Translations under genes and position numbers: made by a program
In this document: one piece after another, positions 8,161 to 16,425 of the stretch
How positions within the stretch are numbered: the stretch's first letter is position 1
Layout: the number at the start of each line of letters is the position of its first letter
Assembly (NCBI GenBank): GCA_014360015.1
Contig: JACIYJ010000008.1
Coordinates: forward strand, 82,587-146,586
Direction: 5' to 3'
DNA: 64,000 nucleotides
Source: Candidatus Aminicenantota bacterium
GTDB lineage: Bacteria; Acidobacteriota; Aminicenantia; Aminicenantales; Saccharicenantaceae
Notes under the pieces: model-generated
Told to the model about the DNA's origin: nothing
Databases searched by the model: none
The model's input: the letters and a program-made list of their open reading frames with translations, nothing else

Positions 8161-9243
8161 ATGAGCGATTGTAAATTAAAAGTTTCTTCGCCGGGACGGA
8201 TCTGCCTGTTCGGAGAACATCAGGATTATCTGAACTTGGATGTAATAGCCTCAGCTATCAGCTTGCGCTTTGTCATCGAAGGCCAGCCGAGAGTTGACCA
8301 ACAATTTTTTATCGACCTCCCGGATATAGGTGAAAAAGAACAATTTTCAGCTGAAGGCGAATTGCCCTATCTTAAGCCCAGAGATTATCTGCGAAGTTCA
8401 GTTAACATCCTTCTCCGGCTTGGCTGCCGCTTTGACCGGGGCTGGGATGTCCGGATGCATGGCGAAATTCCAATTAATGCCGGAACCTCCAGCTCTTCGG
8501 CCATGGTCGTGGCCTGGATAAAATTTTTACTGGAGGCTGCTGGCCGGCTCGAGCTGGCTCCAACTCCCGAGACGGTGGCCGAGCTGGCCTATCGAGCTGA
8601 AGTTGTTGAGTTTAAAGAACCGGGTGGTAAAATGGACCATTACACTTCAGCTCTTGGCGGAATCGTCTGGATTCAATTTACCCCGGAGTTAACCATCACC
8701 AGGCTGGAGATCCCCCTCGGGACATTTGTTCTCGGAGATTCTCTTGAGAAGAAAGACACCACCGGGACCTTAGGTTCGGTCAGAGAAAGAGTCAGTCGGG
8801 GGTTGGAAATGATCAAAAAAGAAAATCCAGATTTTGATTTAAAAAAAGCCACAGAATCAGAAATCGTTCCGCTCATCAAAAATTTCCCGCCCGAAATCAA
8901 AAACCCGCTTCTCGGCGCTGTCCTTAACCGCGACCTAACTAAGGAAGGGTTGAAACTTTTTCAGGCCAAAAGCTTTGACCATAAAGAATTTGGTCGGCTG
9001 CTTCGAGAAGAGCAGAGAATTCTCCGCGACCTGGTGGGCATCTCCACCTCTAAAATCGACCGGATGCTCCAGGCGGCTATTGCCTATGGAGCCCTGGGCG
9101 GAAAAATAAACGGCTCAGGTGGTGGCGGCTGTATGTTTGCCTATGCACCAGAAAATCCAGAAGCTGTGGCCAGAGCGGTAGAAGCAGCTGGCGGAAAGGC
9201 TTACATAGTTAAAGTGGATTCTGGATTGAGGGTAGAAAGCTAA
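8161..9243 (+). CDS. GHMP-superfamily sugar kinase, galactokinase-like
   Basis: 360 residues. The N-terminus SSPGRICLFGEHQDYLNLDV resembles the galactokinase signature (GRxNLIGEHxDY). The phosphate-binding GHMP loop is INAGTSSSSAMV, an acidic/metal region is PGGKMDHYTSALGG, and the C-terminal glycine loop is KINGSGGGGCMFAY. It phosphorylates a small sugar or related alcohol with ATP; galactose is plausible, but the sugar-binding residues cannot be assigned with certainty and related arabinokinase- or mevalonate-kinase-like activities remain possible. No sugar operon surrounds it: the next gene, EF-P, is 123 bp away and unrelated. There is no clear Shine-Dalgarno before the ATG. Confidence 0.85.
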   Translation: MSDCKLKVSSPGRICLFGEHQDYLNLDVIASAISLRFVIEGQPRVDQQFFIDLPDIGEKEQFSAEGELPYLKPRDYLRSSVNILLRLGCRFDRGWDVRMHGEIPINAGTSSSSAMVVAWIKFLLEAAGRLELAPTPETVAELAYRAEVVEFKEPGGKMDHYTSALGGIVWIQFTPELTITRLEIPLGTFVLGDSLEKKDTTGTLGSVRERVSRGLEMIKKENPDFDLKKATESEIVPLIKNFPPEIKNPLLGAVLNRDLTKEGLKLFQAKSFDHKEFGRLLREEQRILRDLVGISTSKIDRMLQAAIAYGALGGKINGSGGGGCMFAYAPENPEAVARAVEAAGGKAYIVKVDSGLRVES

Positions 9244-9366
9244 TTTTTTGAGCCAGAAAATAGACAAACTTAAATTTTTTTGTAAAATATAATCTTGACT
9301 TTAACCGTAGTAAATTCTGCAAGTTAAATAAAAATCGGGAATTTTCTTAAGTCGCGAGGAGGCTCA

Positions 9367-9933
9367 ATGATTGACGCTACCAAAATTAGAAGAGGCATGA
9401 TTATCAAGCTGGAAGACCAGCTCTACCGCGTCTTAGATTGTCAGCTGATCACCCCAGGGCGCTGGAAAGCCATGGTCCAGACCAAGTTGAGAAACATCAA
9501 AGATAATTCGCAGTTAGAATATAGATTCCGTTCTGAAGACCGGGTAGAGCAGGCTTATCTCGAAGAAGTGGAAATGGTCTTTCTTTACCGCAGCGGCGAT
9601 GAATTCTATTTTATGAATCTTCAGACCTATGAACAGATAAAACTCGACGCCGAAGCCATCGGCGATGGCGTCAATTATCTTATCCCTGACCTGGTTTTGA
9701 CCATCGAGATGTATGAAGGCCAGCCCGTAGGCATTAAACTTCCCAACACAGTCGACCTGACGGTTATTGAGACAGAGCCAATGCTTAAAGGAGCCACCCA
9801 GAGCGCCAGTTCCAAGCCAGCCAAGCTGGAAACCGGACTGGTTATTCAGGTACCCCAGTTTATCAAAGAAGGAGATGTCATCAGGGTTGACACCAGAGAA
9901 GATAAATATCTGGAAAGAGTAAAAACTAAATAA
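9367..9933 (+). CDS. efp: translation elongation factor P
   Basis: 188 residues, the normal EF-P length. All three domains are visible: KOW-like N-domain with IRRGMIIKLEDQLY, OB domain with FMNLQTYEQI, and C-terminal OB domain ending EGDVIRVDTREDKYLERV. EF-P relieves ribosome stalling at proline stretches. The conserved loop is ITPGRWKAMVQ, placing Arg at position 32 where lysylated EF-Ps have Lys and EarP-rhamnosylated EF-Ps have Arg; the residues after it differ from both. A strong Shine-Dalgarno (GAGGAGG) precedes the ATG, and TATAAT at 9288-9293 may be a -10 element without a good -35. It converges on the beta-propeller gene 11 bp downstream with no terminator between them. Confidence 0.96.
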   Translation: MIDATKIRRGMIIKLEDQLYRVLDCQLITPGRWKAMVQTKLRNIKDNSQLEYRFRSEDRVEQAYLEEVEMVFLYRSGDEFYFMNLQTYEQIKLDAEAIGDGVNYLIPDLVLTIEMYEGQPVGIKLPNTVDLTVIETEPMLKGATQSASSKPAKLETGLVIQVPQFIKEGDVIRVDTREDKYLERVKTK

Positions 9934-9944
9934 CCGAACCAGAC

Positions 9945-12140
9945 TTAGAATTGACTTTGGAAAACTCCAACATTCCCAAAACTATCTTTGACTCTGATTA
10001 TCAGGAGATTGTCCGCGGCTCCGCTCAGCTTAATTGTGAACTTAAAGCTCTCGCTTTTTGAATCGCAGATTCCATCAACCGGAAAGACCACCTGCCAGTC
10101 CTCAGGTTTTACCAGAAATTTTACTTCTTCGATGTAAGAATAAGCATCTTCAGCCACAAAGGAAACTTCCAGACCATCTTTGGTCTTTACGGCTGAGAAG
10201 TTCTTGACCACCGGTAAAGAGTTATCGATGACAAAAGGCTTACTGATTTTTTCGGTTTTTTTCTCGGTGCCCGGCGGGTTGGAAGGTAAATCCGAAGCTT
10301 CGACTTTGAGAAAATAGGTGCCATCCGGAAAGTTCCTGGTGTCAAAGGAGAAAACTTTATCCGTCAGTTTATCCTGCATCAGCCGCCAATTTTGGTCTCC
10401 TTCCTTTCTGATGAAGACCTTATAACTGAGTTTATCCTCATTCTCATCGCTGGCTTCCCAGGTGAGCGTCCTGAATCCCTGGCGTTCGGCCTTCTTGGGG
10501 GTGAGGAAAATGCCGGTTTCGTCCTTCTTTCTGGCGCTCTCTTGTGAAGCAGTGTCCACACCTAAAATGACTTCTTCCTGTTCCGGCGGTTTAATAAAAA
10601 CCTGATTTGGCGGCAAAACCTCGAGTTTATCGATGACCGGTGCCAGATTGGTCTGCAGATAAAAAACCAGAAGCTTTCCTACCTTAGGCAGCTGCCGACC
10701 AGACTGGCTCTTCAGATTGATTTTGAGCTGGAGATAACGACCCTTCGGACTGAGAATCTTTTCATCTGCTTTGACATAGGGTGGAGACCAGTCACTCCAG
10801 GTTTCATCAGGCTCAGCCGTGTTACCGCTCCTCGATTGCACCTGAACTAAAGCTCCCTGAGGCAACTCCGCCTCCCAGCTGATTCTTCCCCATATGGACA
10901 AAGTCTTGGCATCAAGAACCGGACTTAAATATTCGCCAGAAAAGTTCTGGCCCAGCTGCAAAATTCCGAACAAACAGGGATTATTGCCAATGACATAAAC
11001 CTGATTGTTAGCATAATACAGGCCGTAAATCTGTTCTGAGCCTTCCTGGCAGAGAAGCTCAATCGCACCTTCTCTATCCACCGTGTAAATCCGCCCCTGA
11101 TTTCCGGTGCCGAAAATTATTTTTTTATTGTCTTCATCAAAAATTAAGCCAAACACCATTTCTTCGGTCGAGCTCCAGAGTTTTTTCGCCAGACCATCAG
11201 CTGAGACCTGGAAGATGGCACTGGAGACCGAACCGGAAGATTTGCTGCTAACTGAGGAAGAAGTGGACGGAGGAACCTCTAAGGTCGCTACCTGCGCAGG
11301 TGATACTACCACCATGACTTCTGTATCCGATTTAACCGGAGCCGAGGATACTGCCGGAGTGATCGTGGAAACAGGTTTGGAAGGCAATCCGGAAGCGCTG
11401 ACATAAATATTGCCATCCCGGTCAAAAGCGATATTCCTGATTTCTTCATAGGCCGATTCAAACAGAACGCTGCTCCTTCCTGTTGGTGAGATTTTGTACA
11501 CCAGGCCCCGGCCACCACTGCCAGCCAGAAGCTCACCAAAAGGACTCTTACGCATACAGAGAATATGATTATCCTTAGCTTTAAAAATTAATCTGCCTTC
11601 CCCGGTCGGAGTAATTTCATAAATACCACCGCTTTCACCCACTGCTGCTAAGAGATTGCCTTTTTCAGTTAACATCAGGTCCCAGATGTATTTTTCCTGC
11701 GGGTTAAAAAATTCTTCTCCTTTACCCTTGGCTATAATTTTGTAGATTTTTCCGTTGGGTGAGGTGCCAGCAAAAAGATTTCCTTTCTGGTCAACGGCCA
11801 GACTGGTCACATCCATTTCAGGAGTCTGATAATAAAGTTCGATTTTTTTATCAGCTCCGACTCTGTAAATCTTGCCGCTGTGTCCTGTTCCCAGAAAGAA
11901 GCCACCACCCGGAGCTATGGCCAGAGAAAGATAGAATTCTTCAGTTGGGAGCTCTATTTTCTCCACCTTAGGTCCCAATGACAGCACGCCCTCGGAAGAA
12001 AGAGAAATTCCAGAAAATTTCCCTTTAAGAAAATCTTCCTTTGACCTGAGCTCCCATTTTCTCGGGACAACAGCCTGGAGCTGTGAAATCATCAACAGAA
12101 TGGCTGCTGATTTGATGGCTAAGGAAATTATTTTTTTCAT
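9945..12140 (-). CDS. secreted beta-propeller protein with C-terminal Ig/Fn3-like region, function unknown
   Basis: 731 residues. A signal peptide (MKKIISLAIKSAAILLMISQ, cleavage near QAV) indicates export. Residues about 65-390 show repeated blades of the form GNLFAGTSPNGKIYKI, GELLAGSGGRGLVYKI and KKIIFGTGNQGRIYTV, as in WD40/NHL-like propellers. A low-complexity Pro/Ser/Thr/Val insert at about 255-310 interrupts the propeller between blades. Residues about 400-731 look like beta-sandwich modules (FPDGTYFLKVEASD, RVKDSFGNVG) of the Fn3/bacterial Ig kind. No catalytic motif was seen. It lies 58 bp downstream of the S55 peptidase gene on the same strand and is probably co-transcribed with it. 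A surface or periplasmic binding role is only inference. Confidence 0.75.
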   Translation of the reverse strand: MKKIISLAIKSAAILLMISQLQAVVPRKWELRSKEDFLKGKFSGISLSSEGVLSLGPKVEKIELPTEEFYLSLAIAPGGGFFLGTGHSGKIYRVGADKKIELYYQTPEMDVTSLAVDQKGNLFAGTSPNGKIYKIIAKGKGEEFFNPQEKYIWDLMLTEKGNLLAAVGESGGIYEITPTGEGRLIFKAKDNHILCMRKSPFGELLAGSGGRGLVYKISPTGRSSVLFESAYEEIRNIAFDRDGNIYVSASGLPSKPVSTITPAVSSAPVKSDTEVMVVVSPAQVATLEVPPSTSSSVSSKSSGSVSSAIFQVSADGLAKKLWSSTEEMVFGLIFDEDNKKIIFGTGNQGRIYTVDREGAIELLCQEGSEQIYGLYYANNQVYVIGNNPCLFGILQLGQNFSGEYLSPVLDAKTLSIWGRISWEAELPQGALVQVQSRSGNTAEPDETWSDWSPPYVKADEKILSPKGRYLQLKINLKSQSGRQLPKVGKLLVFYLQTNLAPVIDKLEVLPPNQVFIKPPEQEEVILGVDTASQESARKKDETGIFLTPKKAERQGFRTLTWEASDENEDKLSYKVFIRKEGDQNWRLMQDKLTDKVFSFDTRNFPDGTYFLKVEASDLPSNPPGTEKKTEKISKPFVIDNSLPVVKNFSAVKTKDGLEVSFVAEDAYSYIEEVKFLVKPEDWQVVFPVDGICDSKSESFKFTIKLSGAADNLLIIRVKDSFGNVGVFQSQF

Positions 12141-12198
12141 CGACTCGCCTTTCCTTTACTTAAAAGGTCATAACCTTATTAATAAAAATTATTGCCTT

Positions 12199-14031
12199 TT
12201 ATTTTTTTATCTTAATCGGAATCCTTACGGCTCCTTTGAAGACATAGGGAATCGGCAGCTGATATTCACTCAAAGTGGACCGATTAATCTCAGTCAGGTT
12301 AGAGGTAGCAGCCCGGGGTGAAGTGAACATGGTCTTAAAACTCGGAGGCAAGTTGGGTAACTCTTCCCCTTTGAGAAAAAGCCCGGACCTGGCAGCCAGA
12401 ATCTTAAAATATATTCGGTTGTTTTTCCTGAGGTTGCCTAACATTCTTATCAGCTGGCTCAAATTCCTCGGCGTAAAATCCTGTACCCGGTATATCCCTC
12501 GCTCCAGCTGCTGCATATAGCTGGCATCAGCTACCACCAGCTCAAATTCCGAGCCCGGGGGCAAAGGCGGAGCAGCAAATTCCACTTCTTCTGTTTTGAC
12601 TTCATTCTTGAAGGTACGAAAATAAGCCCTGACCTTAACCACTTCTCCTGGGAATACTTCATACTTGTCCAGAAGGACTTTTTCTAAAGTCGCTGACCGG
12701 ATTTGTTCGACTGACCTTATTCTCACCTCAATCTGATTGATGTTAACTTCCTGAAATTCATTGTTTTTCAAAAGATAAACCACTGCCGCCACGATGCTCG
12801 ACAGGCTGGTAGTTGGATTATCCAGATTCCCGCTGAACAGGTCTTCTAAATGAATGCTCATTCCCTGGTCCAGAAAGATATCAGCCTCGAAATCAAGAGA
12901 AAGGCTACCATATGACCTCTCTTCGCTGCTGATCAGAGCTGAGATTCCAATGTTCAACAGCGCTGGCGACAGAATGGGATCATTGACTACTTTTAATTTA
13001 AACTGCTTCTTGCTGATCGGGCTGTCCTGGATTTCGATGTTAACCGGAATGTAGCGCGGAAAACTGCCAATTTCACCAAAAACGCCACTGGTTCTGTCTT
13101 GAGTCACCCGGCCGATCAATTGACCAGTGGCTGCCAGCTTGAAAGAACTCTCTAAGCTGGGAACCACAGTCAGCACTTCGGCCCTGGTCAAACCATAATC
13201 AACCGAACCAAGATTGTAAAAAGGATGTCCGAAAGCCAGTATTTTATTGCCGTCAACATAAGTAACAGTGCCAACTGCAGTCAGGTCAAGGTCACCGGAC
13301 ATCAGCTGCACACCTACCGCATCTCCCTCGTTAAGGACAGCGGGCTTCGGAGTCAAATTCAAAATCTGAGCGGAAGCTACTCCCGCACCTAAAACCGGCT
13401 GGAAATTATGCTGGCTGAAAAAGGCCTTGAACTCGTTAAAGGCTCTATCAGTAAACCCGGAAAAAATCAACGGAATCTTTATGGGGATAAGAGCCCGGTC
13501 ATGGCCTGGCCCGGAATCTTTTCTGGAACTGACTTCAAGATAAGCTCGGCCCAGGTCTTCCAGGGTCAGGCTGCCTTCGAGTAAGTTTTGGCCTGAACTG
13601 GCTCTCAAGCGCGACTCCTGGCTTTTCTGGGATAGAGCCAGCATCTCTTCGATCGGAGTGATACCTGCAATAGCTTCCTTGGCAAAAGCATAACTGAAAG
13701 AGACTGAACCAACCAGTTTACCATCGATGTAAACCGGGCTGCCGCTCATCCCGGCAATCACTCCAGTATTCTCCAGTCCCTGGCCAGTCAGCTTAGCCAG
13801 AATCCAGTTTTTCTTGGGCTGGACATTCTCTAAGATACCGATGATTTCTACATTAAAGCTTTCGATTTTATTCCCGGCAAAAACACTTTTGCCGATCCCT
13901 TTCATCCCAGGCTTGACCTGGGACAAAGGCAGGATAGGAGTGGAAGCCAAAGCCGATGAAATCAGAACGAAGAGCAACAGTAAAACTAAGGCAGTATATC
14001 TCCTGCCTTTATTTCTTAAAAAAGAGGACAT
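12199..14031 (-). CDS. SpoIVB-type (S55) serine peptidase-like exported protein
   Basis: 610 residues from the ATG at 14031, chosen because AAGGGG sits 6 bp upstream; a longer frame would run into the preceding gene. A hydrophobic signal/anchor (ALVLLLLFVLISSALA) is followed by the S55 domain: PLSQVKPGMKGIGKSVF, then IAGMSGSPVY with the likely nucleophile S96, and KILAFGHPFYNLG containing the partner His. The family cleaves regulators in the Bacillus sporulation pathway, but here the homologue is in a non-sporulating setting and has about 350 extra C-terminal residues with repeated beta-rich segments. Its role may be envelope proteolysis. It sits 35 bp after the oxoamine synthase gene and 58 bp before the secreted propeller gene. 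Confidence 0.82.
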   Translation of the reverse strand: MSSFLRNKGRRYTALVLLLLFVLISSALASTPILPLSQVKPGMKGIGKSVFAGNKIESFNVEIIGILENVQPKKNWILAKLTGQGLENTGVIAGMSGSPVYIDGKLVGSVSFSYAFAKEAIAGITPIEEMLALSQKSQESRLRASSGQNLLEGSLTLEDLGRAYLEVSSRKDSGPGHDRALIPIKIPLIFSGFTDRAFNEFKAFFSQHNFQPVLGAGVASAQILNLTPKPAVLNEGDAVGVQLMSGDLDLTAVGTVTYVDGNKILAFGHPFYNLGSVDYGLTRAEVLTVVPSLESSFKLAATGQLIGRVTQDRTSGVFGEIGSFPRYIPVNIEIQDSPISKKQFKLKVVNDPILSPALLNIGISALISSEERSYGSLSLDFEADIFLDQGMSIHLEDLFSGNLDNPTTSLSSIVAAVVYLLKNNEFQEVNINQIEVRIRSVEQIRSATLEKVLLDKYEVFPGEVVKVRAYFRTFKNEVKTEEVEFAAPPLPPGSEFELVVADASYMQQLERGIYRVQDFTPRNLSQLIRMLGNLRKNNRIYFKILAARSGLFLKGEELPNLPPSFKTMFTSPRAATSNLTEINRSTLSEYQLPIPYVFKGAVRIPIKIKK

Positions 14032-14066
14032 TCTTAACCCCTTTATCAAGTAAATCGGCACTTCAC

Positions 14067-15251
14067 TTATGGAATAAGTCCAAGAGCTTTTCCGCACTTC
14101 CTGAAGGCCTCAAGAATCAGGTTTAATTCTTCATCAGTATGATTGGCCGAATAACTGGTTCTAATCAGGGCCTGACCCTTGGGTACCGCAGGATAGATGA
14201 CTGGAGTAGTAAAAATCCCTTCGTCTCTCAGCGCTTTCCACAGAGCAAAGCATTTCTCGTCATCACCAATCATGATGGGGATGATCGGAGTCTGACTTGG
14301 ACCGGTGTTGTAACCCATTTGCTGGAAACTATTTCTCATGTAATGAGTAATCTGCCAGAGCCTTTCTCTTCTTTCCGGTTCATTTTCTATGACTTCCAGA
14401 GCAGCCAGGACGGTGGCCACTGAAGCCGGAGTGGCTGCCGCACTGAAGATTAAGGAGCGGGCAAAATGTTTGATATAATTGATAACTTTTTTCTCTCCAG
14501 CCACAAAGCCACCGATGGAGACAAAAGACTTGCTGAAGGTCCCCATAATCAGGTCAACTTCATCTTCCAGGCCAAAGTGTTCAGCAGTACCCCGACCGTG
14601 TTTTCCGAGAACTCCCAGGCCATGAGCGTCATCAACCATCACTCTGGCCTTATATTTCTTCGCCAGTTTGACAATACCCGGTAAATCGGCAATGTCTCCT
14701 TCCATGCTGAAGACACCATCAACCACGATCAACTTACCTTTGTCTTCCGGAATCTCAGAAAGAACTTTTTCCAGGTCCTGCATATCGTTATGTTTGAATT
14801 TTCTAACTTCAGCAAACGATAGCCGGCAGGCATCGATGATGCTGGCGTGGTCCATCCGGTCAGTGATCACGAAATCATCTTTTCCGGCTAAAGATGAGAT
14901 GATCCCCAGATTGGTCTGATAACCGGTAGAGAAAGTCAGAGCGGCTTCTTTATTCATGAATTTAGCCAGCCGTTCTTCCAGCAGTTCGTGAAGGTCGATC
15001 GTTCCGGTCAGAAATCTGGAACCGCAGGTAGCTACACCATAACGGTCAATGGCTTCCTTAGCCGCCTGTTTTACCTTAGGATGGTCAATCAATCCCAGGT
15101 AATTATTGGAACCGATCAAAATCATCTCGCGACCACGAACTTTAACTCGATTACCCTTGGCTTCAGAAATTGGGGTGAAATAGGGATAAAGGCCAGCAGC
15201 CATAACTTCTTCAGCTCGACTGAAGTCATAGCATTTTTCGAAAATATCCAT
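14067..15251 (-). CDS. alpha-oxoamine synthase (glycine C-acetyltransferase / KAPA synthase / serine palmitoyltransferase family)
   Basis: 394 residues, full length. PLP-dependent fold type I: GSNNYLGL, GSRFLTGT, DRMDHASIIDA with the cofactor-stacking H135, VDDAHGLGVLG with D208 and H210, and the Schiff-base K241 in GTFSKSFVSIGG. Family members condense an acyl-CoA or acyl-ACP with glycine, alanine or serine. The sequence could be Kbl, but the neighbouring extended SDR and FabH-type enzyme make a lipid role (sphingoid base formation by a serine palmitoyltransferase-like enzyme) worth testing. A good Shine-Dalgarno (AGGAGG) precedes the ATG. A minus-strand promoter-like pair, TTGAAA (15328-15333) and TAAAAA (15305-15310) with 17 bp spacing, lies back-to-back with the SDR promoter. 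Confidence 0.9.
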   Translation of the reverse strand: MDIFEKCYDFSRAEEVMAAGLYPYFTPISEAKGNRVKVRGREMILIGSNNYLGLIDHPKVKQAAKEAIDRYGVATCGSRFLTGTIDLHELLEERLAKFMNKEAALTFSTGYQTNLGIISSLAGKDDFVITDRMDHASIIDACRLSFAEVRKFKHNDMQDLEKVLSEIPEDKGKLIVVDGVFSMEGDIADLPGIVKLAKKYKARVMVDDAHGLGVLGKHGRGTAEHFGLEDEVDLIMGTFSKSFVSIGGFVAGEKKVINYIKHFARSLIFSAAATPASVATVLAALEVIENEPERRERLWQITHYMRNSFQQMGYNTGPSQTPIIPIMIGDDEKCFALWKALRDEGIFTTPVIYPAVPKGQALIRTSYSANHTDEELNLILEAFRKCGKALGLIP

Positions 15252-15304
15252 CTTCTCCTCCTAAAATCTTTTTCTAACCTAAGGTTTTATTTTTAGATTA
15301 TTAC

Positions 15305-15333
15305 TTTTTACCTTTTTATTAAACTTTTTTCAA
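15305..15333 (-). promoter_or_regulatory. candidate promoter for the oxoamine synthase operon
   Basis: Minus-strand TTGAAA (15328-15333), 17 bp spacer, TAAAAA (15305-15310), about 54 bp upstream of the ATG at 15251. Its -35 box lies 6 bp from the -35 box of the divergent SDR promoter, so polymerase binding at the two may be mutually exclusive. Confidence 0.4.
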
Positions 15334-15339
15334 GATAAA

Positions 15340-15368
15340 TTGACCAACTCTGCGGCTTGGTCTAAAAT
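15340..15368 (+). promoter_or_regulatory. candidate promoter for the SDR gene, probably giving a leaderless mRNA
   Basis: TTGACC (15340-15345), exactly 17 bp, then TAAAAT (15363-15368). The -10 box ends 6 bp before the start codon at 15375, so transcription would be expected to start at or within a base or two of the A of ATG. No Shine-Dalgarno is present upstream, which agrees with a leaderless transcript. Confidence 0.55.
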
Positions 15369-15374
15369 CAGAGC

Positions 15375-16346
15375 ATGATTGCTCTGGTAACAGGAGCCAC
15401 GGGTTTCATCGGTAGCCGCCTGGTTGAACACCTGCTGGCCAGAGATGATACTGAAGTTTATGCCCTGGTTAGAGACCCGTCTAAATTGAGCTGGATGAAG
15501 CGGGCTGATAATCTTCATCTACTTAAAGGAAACCTTTTTTCTATACCTTCTCTGCCGACCAACTGCCAGGTGGTTTTTCATCTGGCCGGTCTGACTAAAG
15601 CCGTGAAACCGGAGGATTATTATACTGTAAACCAGATGGGCACGGCAAGCTTGATGGAAAAACTTGTCTCAAGCGGTCTCAGTCCCAGATTCGTTCACCT
15701 GAGCAGTCTGGCCGCTGGCCGGCCCGCCATTAAAGGACAGCCGGTCAAAGAAGATGAACCGCCAAATCCGGCTTCGCCTTATGGTCGGAGTAAGCTCTTA
15801 GCTGAGCAGGAAGTATTAAAGTATAAAGACAGGATGCAGGTTATCATCCTGAGAGCTGCAGCGATTTTTGGTCCCAGGGACAGGGATTTTCTACAGTTTT
15901 TCCAGCTGATAGACAGAGGCTGGCTGTTTACCTTTACTAAAAAAATCACTATGAGCCTTTGCTATGTTGATGACCTGGTCCGGGCTATGGAAATCTGTTC
16001 TACCCCCGGCCTGAAAAGCGGAGAAATTTATAACGTGGCTGACCCCGTTCCCCGAACCTGGGAAGATATAGGAGAAGAGGCGGCCCGAATACTTGGCAAA
16101 AAGGTTAAAAAAATTAAAGCTCCTCTCTGGTTGGCCAGAACTGCAGCCGGAGCTTCAGAAATGGTCTCAAGAATTACCCGAAAACCGAGTGCCCTCAACC
16201 TCAGCAAATACCGGGATATGGAAAAACTCTCCTGGGTAGCGGATACCTCAAAGATAAAAAGAGACCTCGGGTTTGAGACCAGCTGGCCTTTTGACCGGGC
16301 TTTGAAAGAAACGCTTGACTGGTATAAGGAAAACCATTGGTTATAA
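15375..16346 (+). CDS. extended short-chain dehydrogenase/epimerase family NAD(P)-dependent oxidoreductase
   Basis: 323 residues. Rossmann NAD(P) motif VTGATGFIGSRLVEHLL at the N-terminus, HLSSLAAG strand, and catalytic Tyr/Lys in SPYGRSKLLAEQEVL. The C-terminal half (IYNVADPVPRTWEDIGEEAARILG) resembles the 3-beta-HSD/epimerase-like group more than sugar-nucleotide 4-epimerases. It likely reduces or oxidises a hydroxyl/keto group on a lipid-like or small substrate. It is divergent from an alpha-oxoamine synthase and 79 bp upstream of a FabH-type gene; in bacterial ceramide pathways a comparable SDR (CerR) reduces the 3-keto product of serine palmitoyltransferase, but this assignment is inference. 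The ATG sits directly after the promoter with no ribosome binding site. Confidence 0.85.
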   Translation: MIALVTGATGFIGSRLVEHLLARDDTEVYALVRDPSKLSWMKRADNLHLLKGNLFSIPSLPTNCQVVFHLAGLTKAVKPEDYYTVNQMGTASLMEKLVSSGLSPRFVHLSSLAAGRPAIKGQPVKEDEPPNPASPYGRSKLLAEQEVLKYKDRMQVIILRAAAIFGPRDRDFLQFFQLIDRGWLFTFTKKITMSLCYVDDLVRAMEICSTPGLKSGEIYNVADPVPRTWEDIGEEAARILGKKVKKIKAPLWLARTAAGASEMVSRITRKPSALNLSKYRDMEKLSWVADTSKIKRDLGFETSWPFDRALKETLDWYKENHWL

Positions 16347-16425
16347 ACATTTTACTTTATCAAAACCCATTTTTTTGCTATCAATTTAAATTAATAAAAA
16401 TTCTATTTGTAAGGGATGAATTGAT

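Noticed and set aside
14032..14097. Longer start for the S55 peptidase frame at 14097
   Set aside because: It would overlap the oxoamine synthase coding region, whereas the ATG at 14031 has AAGGGG at good spacing and a direct signal peptide.
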